This document shows positions 21,821-33,930 of a stretch of 64,000 bases of DNA, piece by piece. A model generated the notes under the pieces. That model had not been told where the DNA came from. It saw nothing but the letters and a program-made list of their open reading frames with translations, and searched no databases. This DNA is from Ectobius pallidus. Its lineage: Eukaryota > Arthropoda > Insecta > Blattodea > Ectobiidae. How positions within the stretch are numbered: the stretch's first letter is position 1; each line of letters opens with the position of its first letter. The DNA is taken from NCBI GenBank assembly GCA_964059195.1, contig CAXKWD010000010.1:1742001-1806000 (forward strand). The letters run 5' to 3'. The position numbers were made by a program, and so were the translations under genes.

Positions 21821-22026
21821 GACTGCAAGAGTCTTGCAGTTAGGTCTTGTTCTTGCCAGAGTCTTGCAGGCTTGGTCTTGGTCTTGGTCTCGGTCTTGCA
21901 TGGTCGGTCTTGGTCTTGGTCTTGGTCTTGCTAACGCTGATGCGGTCTTGGTCTTGGTCTCGGTCTTGCATTTTCTGCAAGACCAAGACCAAGACTGCAA
22001 GACCAAGACTGGTCTCGCTCATCCCT
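21821..22026 (-). repeat. TCTTGG-hexamer minisatellite with defined ends, copy 2
   Basis: Read on the minus strand it starts GGGATGAGCGAGACC, passes through hexamer runs in both complementary forms and ends CTGCAAGACTCTTGCAG, the same borders as copy 1 in reverse. The two copies sit about 4 kb apart in unrelated flanks, so the block as a whole appears to have been dispersed. Confidence 0.8.
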
Positions 22027-22192
22027 AAGAGAAACACACAGAACACACAGACATTGAAATATATATGGGTTGCTACTAGTTTTCTCTCTAAAGCATGACT
22101 TTATGTCGGGTTTTCAAGAGATTCATTAAAGAGAAACCCTGTTCCTGTGAAGAAATTCCGGAAAACTCTTGTCCGTAGGTCTAGACGCAAAT

Positions 22193-22379
22193 TTTGTTTA
22201 AACCAGGCCTGTCCAGCAGTACTCCGAAGGTGTGAAGTCATTCTACTACTTCCCCTCCCGTCTTGACCTCCAAAGCGTAGCGATTGGTTCAGTTGCACTT
22301 TGGAGGTCACGAAGAGAGGGGAAGCAGGGGAATGACTTCACACCTTCGGAGTACTGTTCAAAGGTCTGGTTTAAACAAA
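22193..22379. repeat. Foldback palindrome (about 187 bp)
   Basis: Arms TTTGTTTAAACCAGGCCTGT and its imperfect inverse at 22379, followed by AGTACTCCGAAGGTGTGAAG against CTTCACACCTTCGGAGTACT, then CTTCCCCTCCCGTCTTGACC against GGTCACGAAGAGAGGGGAAG. The loop is about 25 bp. This is MITE-like, with no clear target duplication. Confidence 0.7.
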
Positions 22380-24240
22380 GACCTAAGGCCTTATTAGACA
22401 TAATAAACTATATTTTTAAGATGAAAGAACCAATTACTACTAGTGCAGGCCTAGGGATGACAAGTGTATCTGCCAAGACTAACAGAATTCTCAAGACATC
22501 GCTTCAGTATTGACACAACAATATTAGGCACTGATTTTTACTGAAGAATCCATGTTTTATGATGAATTTAGTGATATCTATTCATTTCTTACCATATGAA
22601 TATTTCGTTTGTATTTTCACCTTTAATTCTATGATAATTATTAGTGTGTTACGTCAGTATCCCCCTCCAATAGTACTGTATGCTTATTTAGTTGTTCAAT
22701 CTGAAAGCGATTACCACATGGTTAAACTATAGTTGGTCTAAAGTGCAGATCATAAGAGATAAAGTTTTTAAACTGATTACACACATTGTCAATTCGGGTG
22801 TTTTAGGTTAAGTCTTACGGTATAGTGGTTATCATCAGTTTGAAAAATATCGATTTTGTATTATTAGGGAGATCAGAATCATCATTAAAGTTCACCAGTT
22901 GATTTATCATTACAGAAATAAAGTTTAGGCACTTTTCTCTGATAGCACATTTAATCTAATGTTCTGGTAATTATTATCTTTGATTTTGGTTTCCTTCTGG
23001 CCGGTGAATTCATCCTTTGTGAGATTTATGCACTTTTAGAAATGTAATAGACTTAGCTACTCCCAACGATGAGGCCACATCTCGCCCAGTTAATTCAAGA
23101 GTTTTCTTCTAATGCTGGTTTGTTTATATTTACAACTGTATCTTCTCGCCGCTCTTTAAATATTTTCCTCGCACGTGTTTCTTTACTGGTGCCGTACATT
23201 TTGAAGACCCTGACTCCCAATTATCTTCCATAATGATGATTTAGAAGATATGCCCTTCAGTTCTGCTTCTGCTCGTGCACTTTGAACTCATCCAATAATT
23301 CCACTCACGGAACCAATCTGCCTTTGTTTGTAAATTCATCTTTATGCCTAGGGTTTTAATATATAGTAAAACACAACAAAATGCTTTATTCAAAATACAA
23401 GAATGGTCTAAGATGTTTTAAATACACCATAATTTCTAGAAATATAAACTCTTATAGAGAAACACATAATTTGACCAATCCTGTATTGAAACACGCTATA
23501 AGTTCTCTTGTAGTTCTGTAATGAAAATTTTCTTACCTGACAAAACTTCAGCAATTGAATGAAATAGTACAGCAAACTATTTTAGTTCAAAACTAGCCTC
23601 ACTCTTCTGCTAAGTCCATCCTTCCTTTCCTATTAACACCTTACAAGTCACCTGTCGGGTTTAATTAGATCGATTCGAAGTTTAATTAGATCTATGCGGA
23701 GTGGTAGGTAACTAGGTATCTGTTGCCTGTTTCTTAAAATAAAAATATTATTTTAGCTATCACACTAGCAAATACAAATGGAAGTTAGAAATCTATTTTT
23801 ACAAAAGATACCTAACCACATGTAGCCTCACTAAAAAAAGCAGAGAAAATGCCTAAATTCCCATTAAAATGCTATATCCCAAATAATTGGCAAAAAATGC
23901 AAAACAATGCACCAATAGATATGCCTAGTTTACTTTTTTTCGTTATGAAAGACATTTTTATATACCGTAACTAAGCAATATATTGGCTTTACCAACAAAA
24001 AAGATACAAATGCCTTGAAACACACACACAAGCCGTGTGAGAGTAGCAGCCGCACAGTCACGGCGATTCCATCAAGAAAGCTAAATTGCCGAAACGTGGC
24101 TTATAGTACAATAGAATGACATAATATGCGTTAAATGCAAATGTATTTTCTATATTTACAGAATTTATTACTAAATTGTTAATAAACTTATAACAACATC
24201 GATGTAACCATTCAGCTCTTGTTTATAGTATAAGTCTTTT
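22380..24240. other. AT-rich; one weak transposase remnant
   Basis: Nothing firm, apart from the low-confidence minus-strand helix-turn-helix remnant at 22990-23290 listed separately. Confidence 0.4.
22990..23290 (-). pseudogene. Possible DDE-transposase N-terminal remnant
   Basis: Minus-strand frames give KTRARKIFKERRED-type and ELTGRDVASSLGVAKS pieces. The latter resembles the helix-turn-helix of the nested transposase at 11206-12752 (TATGVSISTVKRI). Stops and slips are frequent. The assignment is tentative. Confidence 0.3.
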
Positions 24241-24244
24241 TAGT

Positions 24245-24757
24245 TTGTCTGTAGATCGACTAGGCCTTAGATTTTTACCTAGGCCTAGCAAAGGGTTACA
24301 AGGGGAAAAAACTACAATGAAGGAAGAACGAAAATTTGAGGAAAACACTGCTAGCTACATAGAGAAATTATCAAATACACAAATTATCAACTTATTACTG
24401 GAAAATGGGAAGAGGTTTTATAATATAAGTGATCATTATTCTTTGTAAGTGTGTACATACTGTATTCTGAAATCTATCATTCAATTTGTATAATTCAATT
24501 TCCATGTACTGTAAAAATAGTTAGAAATAATATTAAAATGTATAATATAGTGCTGATGAAACATAAGTATTATGTAGCATGATTAAAAATAATATAATAT
24601 TCATATATTTAGTATTTGTATGTAAATGATAAATTTGTAAATGTATATGTGGTAAACTTTAAGAAATGTAGTTTTTAAGTATATGTAACCTTATAGGTAT
24701 AGGATAATGAAAAACACTGTACTTTGTAAGAAAATAAACAAACTAACTAACTAACCA
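24245..24757 (+). repeat. Possible LINE/retroposon 3' end with (AACT)n tail
   Basis: An AT-rich stretch ends GAAAATAAACAAACTAACTA ACTAACC at about 24731-24757, a short tandem tail after an AATAAA signal. A 67-codon ORF at 24245-24448 precedes it without a recognised domain. I infer a retroposon 3' UTR; evidence is only the tail. Confidence 0.3.
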
Positions 24758-24759
24758 GC

Positions 24760-25173
24760 TCTTGAATTGTCGACAAGCAGAAAAATTATTAAACATTGCT
24801 GCACAGATCAGTTCAGCAGTGGTACAGTCTTTCGCAAAATAAAATGAACCCTGGATTATAAAATTATTTTAATTTTAAAATTGAACGTAAAACCGATTAG
24901 AAATAACACGGACTTAAGGAATTAGGTTGATAAGAGAGGCCATTTGCATACAAGATTATTTTGTGTAACATGTTAATATTACGTAACGTAAACGATATTC
25001 CACTAAGGTTGTATTATTATTGGTTTCATTATTATTTTTCTTATTTATTTATATTTCCCTCTGGTGCATTAGCTTCAGATTAATGTTGTATTTGAATGTT
25101 TTGTTTTATTCTACCCAAAGTGTAGACTGTTAAGATCTAAGCAGTTATAGCCCTTCCCTCCTGCATAGTTGAT
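24760..25173. other. No feature recognised
   Basis: AT-rich spacer. Confidence 0.5.
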
Positions 25174-25306
25174 TCAATGACACCCCCGTCCATAATACTA
25201 AAAACCATATTAAAGTCAATGACACCCCCGTCCATAATACTAAAAACCATATTAAAGTCAATGACACCCCCGTCCATAATACTAAAAACCATATTAAAGT
25301 CAATGA
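25174..25306. repeat. 42 bp tandem repeat, three perfect units
   Basis: Unit TCAATGACACCCCCGTCCAT plus AATACTAAAAACCATATTAA AG occurs three times without change at 25174, 25216 and 25258, with a partial fourth TCAATGA. Perfect identity indicates recent slippage. No spacers, hence not a CRISPR-like array. Confidence 0.9.
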
Positions 25307-28016
25307 AATGTACTAAAAATCTTCAATTTCTGATAATTTTGCTTGAATAATTCAGTAACTTAACCAAGTACCGTCTTCGATTATCAAAATATATCCCAAA
25401 GAATTAAACAGTATCTGACGCAAAATTCCTCATTGACTATTCCTATGGTCCAAATAAATGTTAGTGTACATATAATATTTATTGAAAACATCAGACCAAA
25501 ACAAGTCGACAGACCACAAAGGATCCTGAATTCTACAAACAGAAGAGAGTGTGTTAAAAGTAAGATACTGTATAACGGTAAACACATACAAATTTAGGTA
25601 AATAACCCTTAAATGTATCCCATATAAAAAAGAAGATAAATTTTGAGGCATTTTACTAGTGGAGAAAACTAACCATACATAAATTATATTTTTATTTATT
25701 TATTTCATCATCAAACCATAGAATACATAAAAAATGTCCCTACGTTACATTTTCGTTTGTCGTAGGGATAACCTAACATAAATTCACATTTTAATAGATC
25801 TATTTTACTAATTAAACAATCAATAACATAAAACTATCACAAACCTATAAGTTTATTTTAACAAAAGTTTGGGCCTTTAAAGCTTTTAAGCTCCTACCGC
25901 TGCTTCCATTTCTTCATGACTATAAATAAGAATTTGCCTAGCCTTTATAAAAGGGACGAATCCTCGAACAGCAGATTCTCTTATATGTCATTAATTTGTT
26001 TAGCTTCGGTTTTTTTTTGGGGGGGGGCTACTAAGATTCCTTCAAATACAATGCAACGTCCTTTTATTATTGCTTGGTAAACAAACTTCTTTTCGAAGAT
26101 TACCTCTTCTATTCTTTTTTTTTTAATTTCCAGATCCCAAGGCGCCACCATGCTAACCCAATTCTCTCTTCTTTATTTTTATTTAATAGGTATGCTCCCA
26201 ATATTGTTTCATTTCTGTATAATCCTCCAGTGATTTGTACTTCCTCAGTTCGATGTACAAATCCTGTATTTTTATTGTTACTCCTGTTAGTTATTAATTT
26301 GCACATAATAGAGACATTGATCTTATCTAGTCTCTGCCATATTGAACATAATCCAATTTTAGCATAATTTATATAGAATATAAACTAAACACTTTGAATA
26401 GTTAAAAGTATAATGCATGTTGCATATAATGCATTCTGAACAATTTAAACTTTAAGAAGTAACGTTTAGGTTGTAGAATAAAATGTTCAGGGAATCATTG
26501 ACGATGCCTAAAATAATAATTTCAGCGAAATTTAATTGAAAGCTACTTAGGGTATATCTAAAATAACTAAAGACGCGCAATAACAAAAATGCGGATCTAT
26601 TTTTTAAATACTCAATTGGGTTTACTGTAAGGTGTATTTTATTTGATATGCTTATGTAAATCGTGACAAGACAACGATTATATGTCTAAAAATGTATGGA
26701 TGACGATGGCAACAGTTTATATTTAGATGCATGAAATATCTGTTCAGATTTTCTTTTCTCATCTAGTGGAACCACCAAATCCTTGTTCGTCAGAATTACC
26801 TAAGATCATGGTACAAACGACGTTCAGAACACAAGAAAAAGGAAGAAACTAATCTCAAATTTAATCGTATAACCCACTGGAAGCATACAAGCAAAATTTA
26901 TTACTTAAGGTAATCAATTGGAAATTGAAAAAAAAAATATATATATATATATGTTCATAGAACTATGTGAATAGGAATTTGAATATGCCTATTGCAACCT
27001 GAAAGTAATCGCATGAATTTATTTCACTTTGTAGCTTTGTACCCCAAGGTCGAATAAATTAATGAATACACAACACTATTATGAACCAACAGTTTTACTT
27101 TATTTAAAGACGTTCTCGCATGAAAGCAAATAATTTTAAATAATAGGTAATATCACTCTTTACCAGGTGTTAATATACTTTTTACAGATGGTCAAATTTT
27201 TTTTTATTGAAGAATAGCATTCTGCAGATGATTGGAGGAATAGTTTCTGTGCTGCAAATAAGAAACTCATAAGTCGAAAATATACTTTTGAATATGATCC
27301 TTCAATTAAATACAACACACCTTCGACAATATAAAACCTGCCAATTCACTTATTCTCTATTGAATTTCTGTTGAAAACTTTAATGTTAGGTTGCACATTT
27401 TTACCAATCAAAATTTAACTAATTGTGGAAACAATTTAACGAACTGATTCTATCTGTAATCTAATGTATATGCCTATATCATTCCGGGATGGATATTGCC
27501 TCTGAAAGCTACAAAGAATAAACTGCACGAATAAGGGAATAGCATGATTAGCTGCTGTTTAACGGTGCTTTCTACTTTTACGGTTTGTTTTATTATATTA
27601 TGAAATCCCGTAACGTGAAAGAGACTGATAAAGTTATTAAAGTATAGGCCTACGTGATATTAAAACTCTGGCTTTAAGTCTACATCCAATAACCCTCCTC
27701 ATTCCTTGTGCTTGGTCTTCTGCCACAAAGATTAAATTACATCACCAATCAGTTTCCTTTGAAGAGCTCAAGAGAAGGCTCAGTGCAATCATCCGGCCTT
27801 CGTTGTGATGGCGCAAAGAGGTCACACAAGACATGAAATTCTTTGCTCTTTGAGTGAAGGAGTTTCTTATAGAATATAGTTATCATAAATTGACAAGTTT
27901 CGATAGAATATCATAATTATAATATTAAATTCATACTGTAATCCATTTCCCCTTAACTATAAACTGCAATCCCTAGAATAATCATATATAGAAACAGATC
28001 TTGTAACATGACTATA
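25307..28016. other. No feature recognised
   Basis: Long AT-rich stretch with homopolymers (A-run 26931, G-run about 26023). Short ORFs show no conserved motifs. Confidence 0.4.
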
Positions 28017-29102
28017 ATTGAGGCGGTCAACGTAAAAGGTGAAAACCCATTTTTGAGAAAAAAGGAAATGAAATATTTGTCTTAGTTTTTCTTTGGTGTT
28101 TTTGTATTTTTCATATTGTACTGTTTGTTATTATTTAGAATATTTAATCCAGGTATGAAAACAATTAATTTAAAATGACTTATATAGCTCACAAATTAAA
28201 TAAATTATAAATTTGAAATCAATATTATGAGCCCTTTTTACGCAGACAGAATTTTTGATGGTAAAATTCACCAAATCAGACTTAAATACAGTGTTTAAGT
28301 TAAATTTAATCCGACTTTAATACAATAGTTTGCGATTATAAAAAAATTAATTGGCTACACATCAGTTCTAGGCTTGCGCACAGAGTACTGAAACTATGTT
28401 TTATAGTAGTCTGCTCAAAATAAGTTTTGTACTTCATTTCCAAATGCCTACCAGTTTTTTCTTGAAAAAATATTTTAAACATCTCATACAATTTTTTTTT
28501 ATATTTAGCATGGGGTTGTCGAAGTACATAAAATTACTTCTTTCTCAGCAGTAGTGACTTTCTTCATGTGGTATTGTACTTAGATGTTCACCCATTAAAG
28601 TGATTACATCGCTCGACACATTTCTTGATCGGTTTGAGTGAGAGCCTCTTTTCTCTTCAAAAGAATCATTTAGTAAGAACTTATTTTAAATTATACGGAG
28701 GCGTTTTACAGATATTTGAAATAAGATAAAAATACATGCCTTTTATTTGCTCCCACAGCTACATGTATGACCAAGTGTGTTCTCTTTGTTTCTTGGGGTT
28801 GAGTATATTTTTCTTGACCTGGGGACAAATTCCATACACCTTGCTAAGAAGGAATCCTATAGGGTTTTTGGTTGACCACTATAAAATGAGCAAAACAATT
28901 GCAACTGTTCCTCTTGTGGTACTTTCTCATAACACAGCTGTATATACATCTAACTTGAAACAGTTGTAACAATCTCAATTTTCAACATATCTCGCTGATT
29001 CTTTCACCATTATTGACTAGAGAAAATGGCGAACAAATCTATGCAATTTGCGTAAAAAGGGCCCATAGCTCTATGTGCCCTTTTTACGTTGACCGCCTCA
29101 AT
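28017..29102. mobile_element. Non-autonomous TIR DNA transposon (1.09 kb)
   Basis: Left end ATTGAGGCGGTCAACGTAAA (28017) and right end TTTACGTTGACCGCCTCAAT (29102) are perfect inverse copies over at least 20 bp, with TA on both outer sides (28015-28016, 29103-29104); an AATT duplication is an equally possible reading. The interior is AT-rich with no transposase, so it would move only in trans. A 38 bp hairpin lies just inside the right end. Confidence 0.75.
29051..29088. repeat. Near-perfect 38 bp hairpin at TIR-element right end
   Basis: CGTAAAAAGGGC, CCATAG/CTATG and GCCCTTTTTACG pair with a 2-base loop; the outer stem repeats part of the TIR in the opposite direction, possibly a remnant of a second terminus. 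Confidence 0.7.
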
Positions 29103-29889
29103 TAGGCTAATATAGGTTATATAAGGCGTGCAGCAGTTTAATATTTTAAGTACGAGTCATGAGATTGCACGATGCAGTAGTCATTAATTTTCGTGATTTC
29201 TGCATTAAAATAAGGTAAATTGTGTGGAAATGATTCCTATAGTAAAAAAAATTTGCATTAAAGTAGCCCAAATTTGATATGTAAAATGACCCATAAATAG
29301 TTTGTTTTAAAGAACTTTATATAGGCTATGTTGCTCAATTTTAAACATACATAGACCTACCTGATTTTTAACAAACTTATGCGTAAACAAAGGACATATC
29401 AATTTCATTCAAGAAGGGAATTTGTTAAATTATTGGTATTAACACCACAATCAATTTTAAATAATAAATTTTAGCTTTAACATTATTTTTCTTTCTGACA
29501 TAGGATACTATTACATTTAGGCCTACAACAATTTCCTTTCTAGATAAATTTGCAAGTTTAGTTTATAATAGGGTGTAATAATTATTTCGTTTAGATATAT
29601 TGAATAACTTCGTTTTGTGGATGCATTAAAAATCTTGCATACTTTTCACAAAAATTCTTTTCATTTTTACGGTGTTATATTTTGATACTGTCATTTTCTC
29701 CGCCGCGCGAACTTTTAAAACACATCCTTCTTAAATTGGTTTTTAAAAAGCAGTCTGAATGAGAGATGAAGATCAACAAATTTGAAATTATATATATAGT
29801 ACATTTCTTTAACACAAGTCATACTATAAATTTAAAATTTCAAAATTTCTTGCAATGTAAGATGCAATATTTGTGGTCCCGTATGTTCG
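29103..29889. other. No feature recognised
   Basis: AT-rich spacer. Confidence 0.5.
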
Positions 29890-29924
29890 ATTGAACCCAT
29901 TGTTTTGCGGGCTGGCTAGGATAC

Positions 29925-30165
29925 GATGACGCCTGTACTCGCCCGGGCTTTATTTGTGACGTCATGGCCGCGCGTGCGCCTGTTCCAGCATTCTCGGAGG
30001 TGTAGTGGTTCCATGGCCGGGCCTACGACTAGCTCAGTGCAAGAGTCCCCTGCTGCTCCTACAAGTTCTGCTAGCTTCTCAACTTGTGTTTCAAGGAATG
30101 ATTCCTCTTGTGATAGAACCAGTACATATTCAGTGGTTTATTGTGCGTTCAATTTAGTCATTCAT
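29925..30165 (+). promoter_or_regulatory. CpG-rich block with CRE site and short ATG-led ORF; possible host promoter and first exon
   Basis: Base composition changes sharply from AT-rich to GC/CpG-rich (CCCGGGC, GGCCGCGCGTGCGCC). A perfect CRE palindrome TGACGTCA lies at 29957-29964, next to a CGCGTGCGCC block resembling an NRF-1 site. An ATG in good context (TTCCATGG, 30013) opens a Ser/Thr-rich frame (MAGPTTSSVQESPAAPTSSA ...) that stops at about 30165. No clear splice donor is visible. This could be a conserved 5' exon of a cellular gene lying outside the window or a chance GC island. Confidence 0.3.
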
Positions 30166-31204
30166 TAATAATTTTCGCCGTATTTAGGATGTTTTAACGA
30201 TATGTGAAACCTCAAAGCGGTTTTTGGTTACCCTCCTTGATTCATCTTTATCTAATCAACTGGCCATGAACTAAGCATACTACATCGTCATCTAGGAAGA
30301 CGCTGAGTAGTACGAGTTGGCACCTGTAAGTACCTTAAATTTCTAGCCCAGGTCAAGATCGCTATGCGGTATCTGCTCTGTGATGCCTACATTGTGCAGC
30401 ATCAGATCTATACTCTTAGGGATGCTGCGACTGCATTTTAAAAATCATGCTTGCATGAATCAACAGATATCTTTTGACAACAGCTTCACTTGTAGTTTTA
30501 AGGTATCTATTTTAAATACTATATATGAACTGGAATCTTATTATATTCTGAAATATCTATGAAGAAAACACTAGCTTTGTGAAATTAATCTTTCTGGCGT
30601 ACGTATGGATAAGTGATTTGCATTTAAAATGCCGGGCTTGTTTTTCTCGGGAAATTAAATAAAAACTATAATTTTTAGCTTGGTGTAAGTATCTTCAGTA
30701 AGTTGCATGATTAAAGAATATGTGCGACAGATTTGGTATAGTTAATTTGGTTCCTTGCTATATTGGCCCAAGTATCTCGATTATCCGAGCTGATGGTCAA
30801 TGCTATCTCGTGTAACTAAAAACTTAAGTAAAATAAACGATTGCTGTTTATTTAGTATTTCGTACAATTGACCTTAATATTAATACCGGCAGTGCTAATT
30901 ACCTTGCATTCGTGCATTGTTTCTTATTCCATATAAAGTCAACTCTGAATATTTATTAGGTATAATTGAAGTCGTAACGGAACTAAAGAATCCTACAAAA
31001 ATGTAGCACTTTTTTCACTTACTGTATAACTTTGAATTATCTATATAATATGATTTTGAGGTTTTTCTTGTCGGTATCTCGTTAAAGAAGCTAAAAAACT
31101 ACCTTTACATAAAATGTTCTCATTTATTAATTACCGTTATTTTAATATACCAGTGCTATATTGGCAAGATAAAACGGACCCTCCCAGTTAATACTGTAAT
31201 TTCC
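30166..31204. other. No feature recognised
   Basis: AT-rich; if the preceding block is a first exon this would be intron. No supporting splice signals found. Confidence 0.4.
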
Positions 31205-31345
31205 TCTAGCTGGTCGTTGAGGCGATGGCAGTCAACATCTCTTTCTCTGTTCTCTATAGAAAAATAAGTGTAACTAAATTAGTCGTCAGTAACGAATCCT
31301 CCACTTGGAGGCCCTATACATCTGCTCGCGAGGAGACAGGGTGCC
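31205..31345 (-). repeat. Short interspersed repeat, relative of 32945-33176
   Basis: The minus strand reads GGGCCTCCAAGTGGAGGATT, CGTTACTGACGACTAATTTA, ACTTATTTTTCTATAGAGAA, which parallels GGGGCCTCCAATGGAGGTTT, CATTACCTATACTAATTTTG, GCTTATTTTCCGAGAGAGGG of the other copy. Diverged copies of one repeat. Confidence 0.5.
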
Positions 31346-31429
31346 ATGCCGTCCAACACGGATCCTTATTTAATCGGGATTTTAATTATTGGTGTTCTAG
31401 CATGAAAATTTACTTTTTAAAATAAATAT

Positions 31430-31935
31430 CGAACATAATTAAAGAACGGCAGAATATGTTTGCTCTTCTCAATAACAGTTAGCTTTACTACAACATTATT
31501 ATAACTTTTAAATCCAAATTTAAAACATTATTATAACAATGCTAAATATGATAATTATGAATAGTAAAGCTATAAGCCAGTTAGTTAAAAATCTGTAAGT
31601 TAATGTCATAACTATATTTTTTGGTACTGGGCTAAGGGTCTAAAAAACCATGGCTAGCAGGAGGCCTATTGATAAAAGCGTTTCCCAAATACACAACATA
31701 CTCAACATATCAGCACTATAGTGAAATGCACAAATATTAGACGTTGGTATAATTGCAGATACAAATAATATTAAGGCAGAAGTTAAGAGTCGACTAAAAT
31801 CAGGAACTGCTTTTATGTAATTTAGAAACTTTTATCATCTCATCTTCTGTCCAGAAAACTCAAAATAAACATTTATTATACAGTTGACCTTCTGGTTGTC
31901 TTAGACCATTTTTCGACAAAAAAATAATTTGAGTG
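31430..31935. other. No feature recognised
   Basis: AT-rich spacer. Confidence 0.5.
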
Positions 31936-32245
31936 TTCGAAAACAGGGTGGTTAGGAAAATATTCGGATCTAAGAGAGACGAAAACGGGGAGTGGGGAAA
32001 ACTGCATAATTATGAACTTCATAACCTATAGTCTTCACTGAATATAGCAAGGGCAATTAAATCACGGAGGCTGAAATGGGCTGGACATGTAGCGCTCATG
32101 GGGGAAGAAATAGGCCTACATGTCTAAAAAAATATTGACTGGGAGACATGAAGGAAATCTTGGAAGATCTAGACGTGGGTAGTAGGACAATATTAGAAAG
32201 ATTTAAGAGAAGTTGGGCTTGCGAGGGATGGTAGGTAGAGTTAGT
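31936..32245 (+). pseudogene. RTE-like LINE C-terminal fragment
   Basis: Plus-strand reading with stops: FENRVVRKIFGSKRDENGEW, GKLHNYELHNL, SSLNIARAIKSRRLKWAGHV, ALMGEE, then slips, NIDWE and VGLARDG. This is the same family as the fragments at 7.6, 13.7-14.2, 14.6 and 16.3 kb, here in the forward direction. It covers only the last part of the RT protein and is truncated at both ends. Confidence 0.75.
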
Positions 32246-32272
32246 ACAATTTTTACGTCCTGAAAAATCCAT

Positions 32273-32342
32273 CGACCGCGGCCGGGTTTGATCCCGCGCC
32301 CTGCGGATCTAGAGGCGGGCACGCGGGCACGCGGCCGACATC
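32273..32342 (-). repeat. tRNA-like SINE head
   Basis: The minus strand has ATGTCGGCCGCGTGCCCGCG, CCTCTAGATCCGCAGGGCGC and GGGATCAAACCCGGCC. The last block resembles a B box/T arm. GC content is far above the flanks. Too short to define an element. Confidence 0.35.
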
Positions 32343-32944
32343 ACATCATTTAGTTCCATTAAAATATAGTTTTCAGATACTCTGCAAAGAAATACTAAAA
32401 ACATAGATTCCACTATTACTTTACCCGAGGATTAAATAAAATTGAAATAAGTTAAGTCTACGTTACAAACCGATAAATATAACAATTTGCCAGAAACGTA
32501 AAAAATGGTAACTCAATTTAAATAAAATGTCCATATTGACTCATCAAATTTACACCAATTAATGAAATAAGCTTCTCTTTGGAATAATGCTATCATATAC
32601 GGTTAATATTTTCGTACCGGTACTCTATTTACTTAATAAAATTGCCGTGTAAGACTGAGCTCAAAAGCAGTATCCCATTGGCAATTGCAAAGAAGCAAGC
32701 GTCTTCATTTATAATGTTTATAATCAATGATTATAAATCAATGTCACCTAAAGCGCAACTGTTCTCATTGAACCGTTTCCCTGCAAGAGTAAATTAGATT
32801 GTCTTCTTTCATGTTTTACGTACAGTATTTCAAATCTAGATAGTAACTTGCGCTTTTAATTCTATAAGTCAGCCTGTTTAGTTAGAATTTTTACATGGTG
32901 TCTCCTTGATATTATCCCTATGTTTTATGTTTACTGTTTAAATT
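32343..32944. other. No feature recognised
   Basis: AT-rich spacer. Confidence 0.5.
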
Positions 32945-33176
32945 AGAGCCTTAAATTAGAGCCTCTGGACAAAATTTCTCGGCCCTTTCACGTCCAAGAA
33001 ATACTTAGTTTCCAGAGGGGGGTTGCAAGGCGATGAGCTTACCACCTGTCCCTCTACCCTCTCTCGGAAAATAAGCATATCAAAATTAGTATAGGTAATG
33101 AAACCTCCATTGGAGGCCCCTTCGCCCCACCTGGGGATCATAAGGTACCAGATACAGATACAGATACAGAAATGAT
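32945..33176 (-). repeat. Short interspersed repeat with (CAGATA)n at its plus-strand right edge
   Basis: Matches 31205-31345 on the minus strand (GGCCTCCAATGGAGG and neighbouring blocks) and extends to CTTGGACGTGAAAGGGCCGA. The plus-strand right edge has AGATACAGATACAGATACAG. The family is unassigned. Confidence 0.5.
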
Positions 33177-33689
33177 GTGATAGTTGCTGCTAATGGAATG
33201 ATTCTTATGGGTCAATAGGCCTATGTTTCTGTTAAGAAAAGAAAGCGTCACTTAACTACCTCAGTAGCTCACTGACTAGCAATCAAGAACTCCAGAGCCA
33301 GTACCGCAGCAAAATACGTTTTCGTAATTTTCTTGTTCTTAATTTCTTCTGTTCGAATGTCTCAAACCGACTCATTTTCCTTGTTCCTTTTGTCGAAACC
33401 AGTAGTCATCAGATCGCATGCAATCCCTGGTGATCCAGTAAGGATTTTAAAGATAGAGGGTTGAAAGTCATGCATTATTCCGGATGTATTTTCCTATGTA
33501 TAATCCTTTTTGCCGCTAACTTCCTTCATTCATCCTTTGACCATACTTAATACTTTTCGCACTTCAGATTGGTGGCACTGTTTACCTCTGTTTGCTGAGG
33601 CGCCGACTTGAAAATATTGGAATTTTGGTAGTTATATATAGACTTTATATGATAAAAACTTAAATGTTGGGACAGAAATTGATATGATA
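33177..33689. other. No feature recognised
   Basis: AT-rich; may contain decayed downstream sequence of the adjoining LINE fragment. Confidence 0.4.
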
Positions 33690-33930
33690 GTCCTTCTTTT
33701 AGTCCATGATATCTTCAATAATTTCCTTCATACTCACATTTTAAAAGCATCTAGCGTCCAGTTTTCACAAGCATACAACTCTACAGAAAAAAAAACTGTT
33801 GCTTTGATAAATAATTTAATATCTTAATCCTTCATACTCTTATGTAATTCTTTCATTGCTATCTTGCCTAGAACTATTCTCCACGTAATTTCTTCTTCAC
33901 AGCCACTGTCTAGTATTAGCGTTGTGCCAA
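33690..33930 (-). pseudogene. LINE reverse transcriptase thumb fragment
   Basis: The minus strand reads LGTTLILDSGCEEEITWRIV, LGKIAMKELHKSMKD, then decayed frames with LVKTGR, LLKCEYEGNY and RYHGLKE. This corresponds to the conserved YLG-x-I-T-DG-x-x-EEI-x-RI region after the FADD box of RTE-like LINEs, followed by the LLYGCETWTL/MWxxRRxLKISW region. Many stops; an old fossil. Confidence 0.6.

Noticed and set aside
25174..25306. CRISPR-like array
   Set aside because: Units are contiguous with no unique spacers, in a eukaryotic transposon-rich context.
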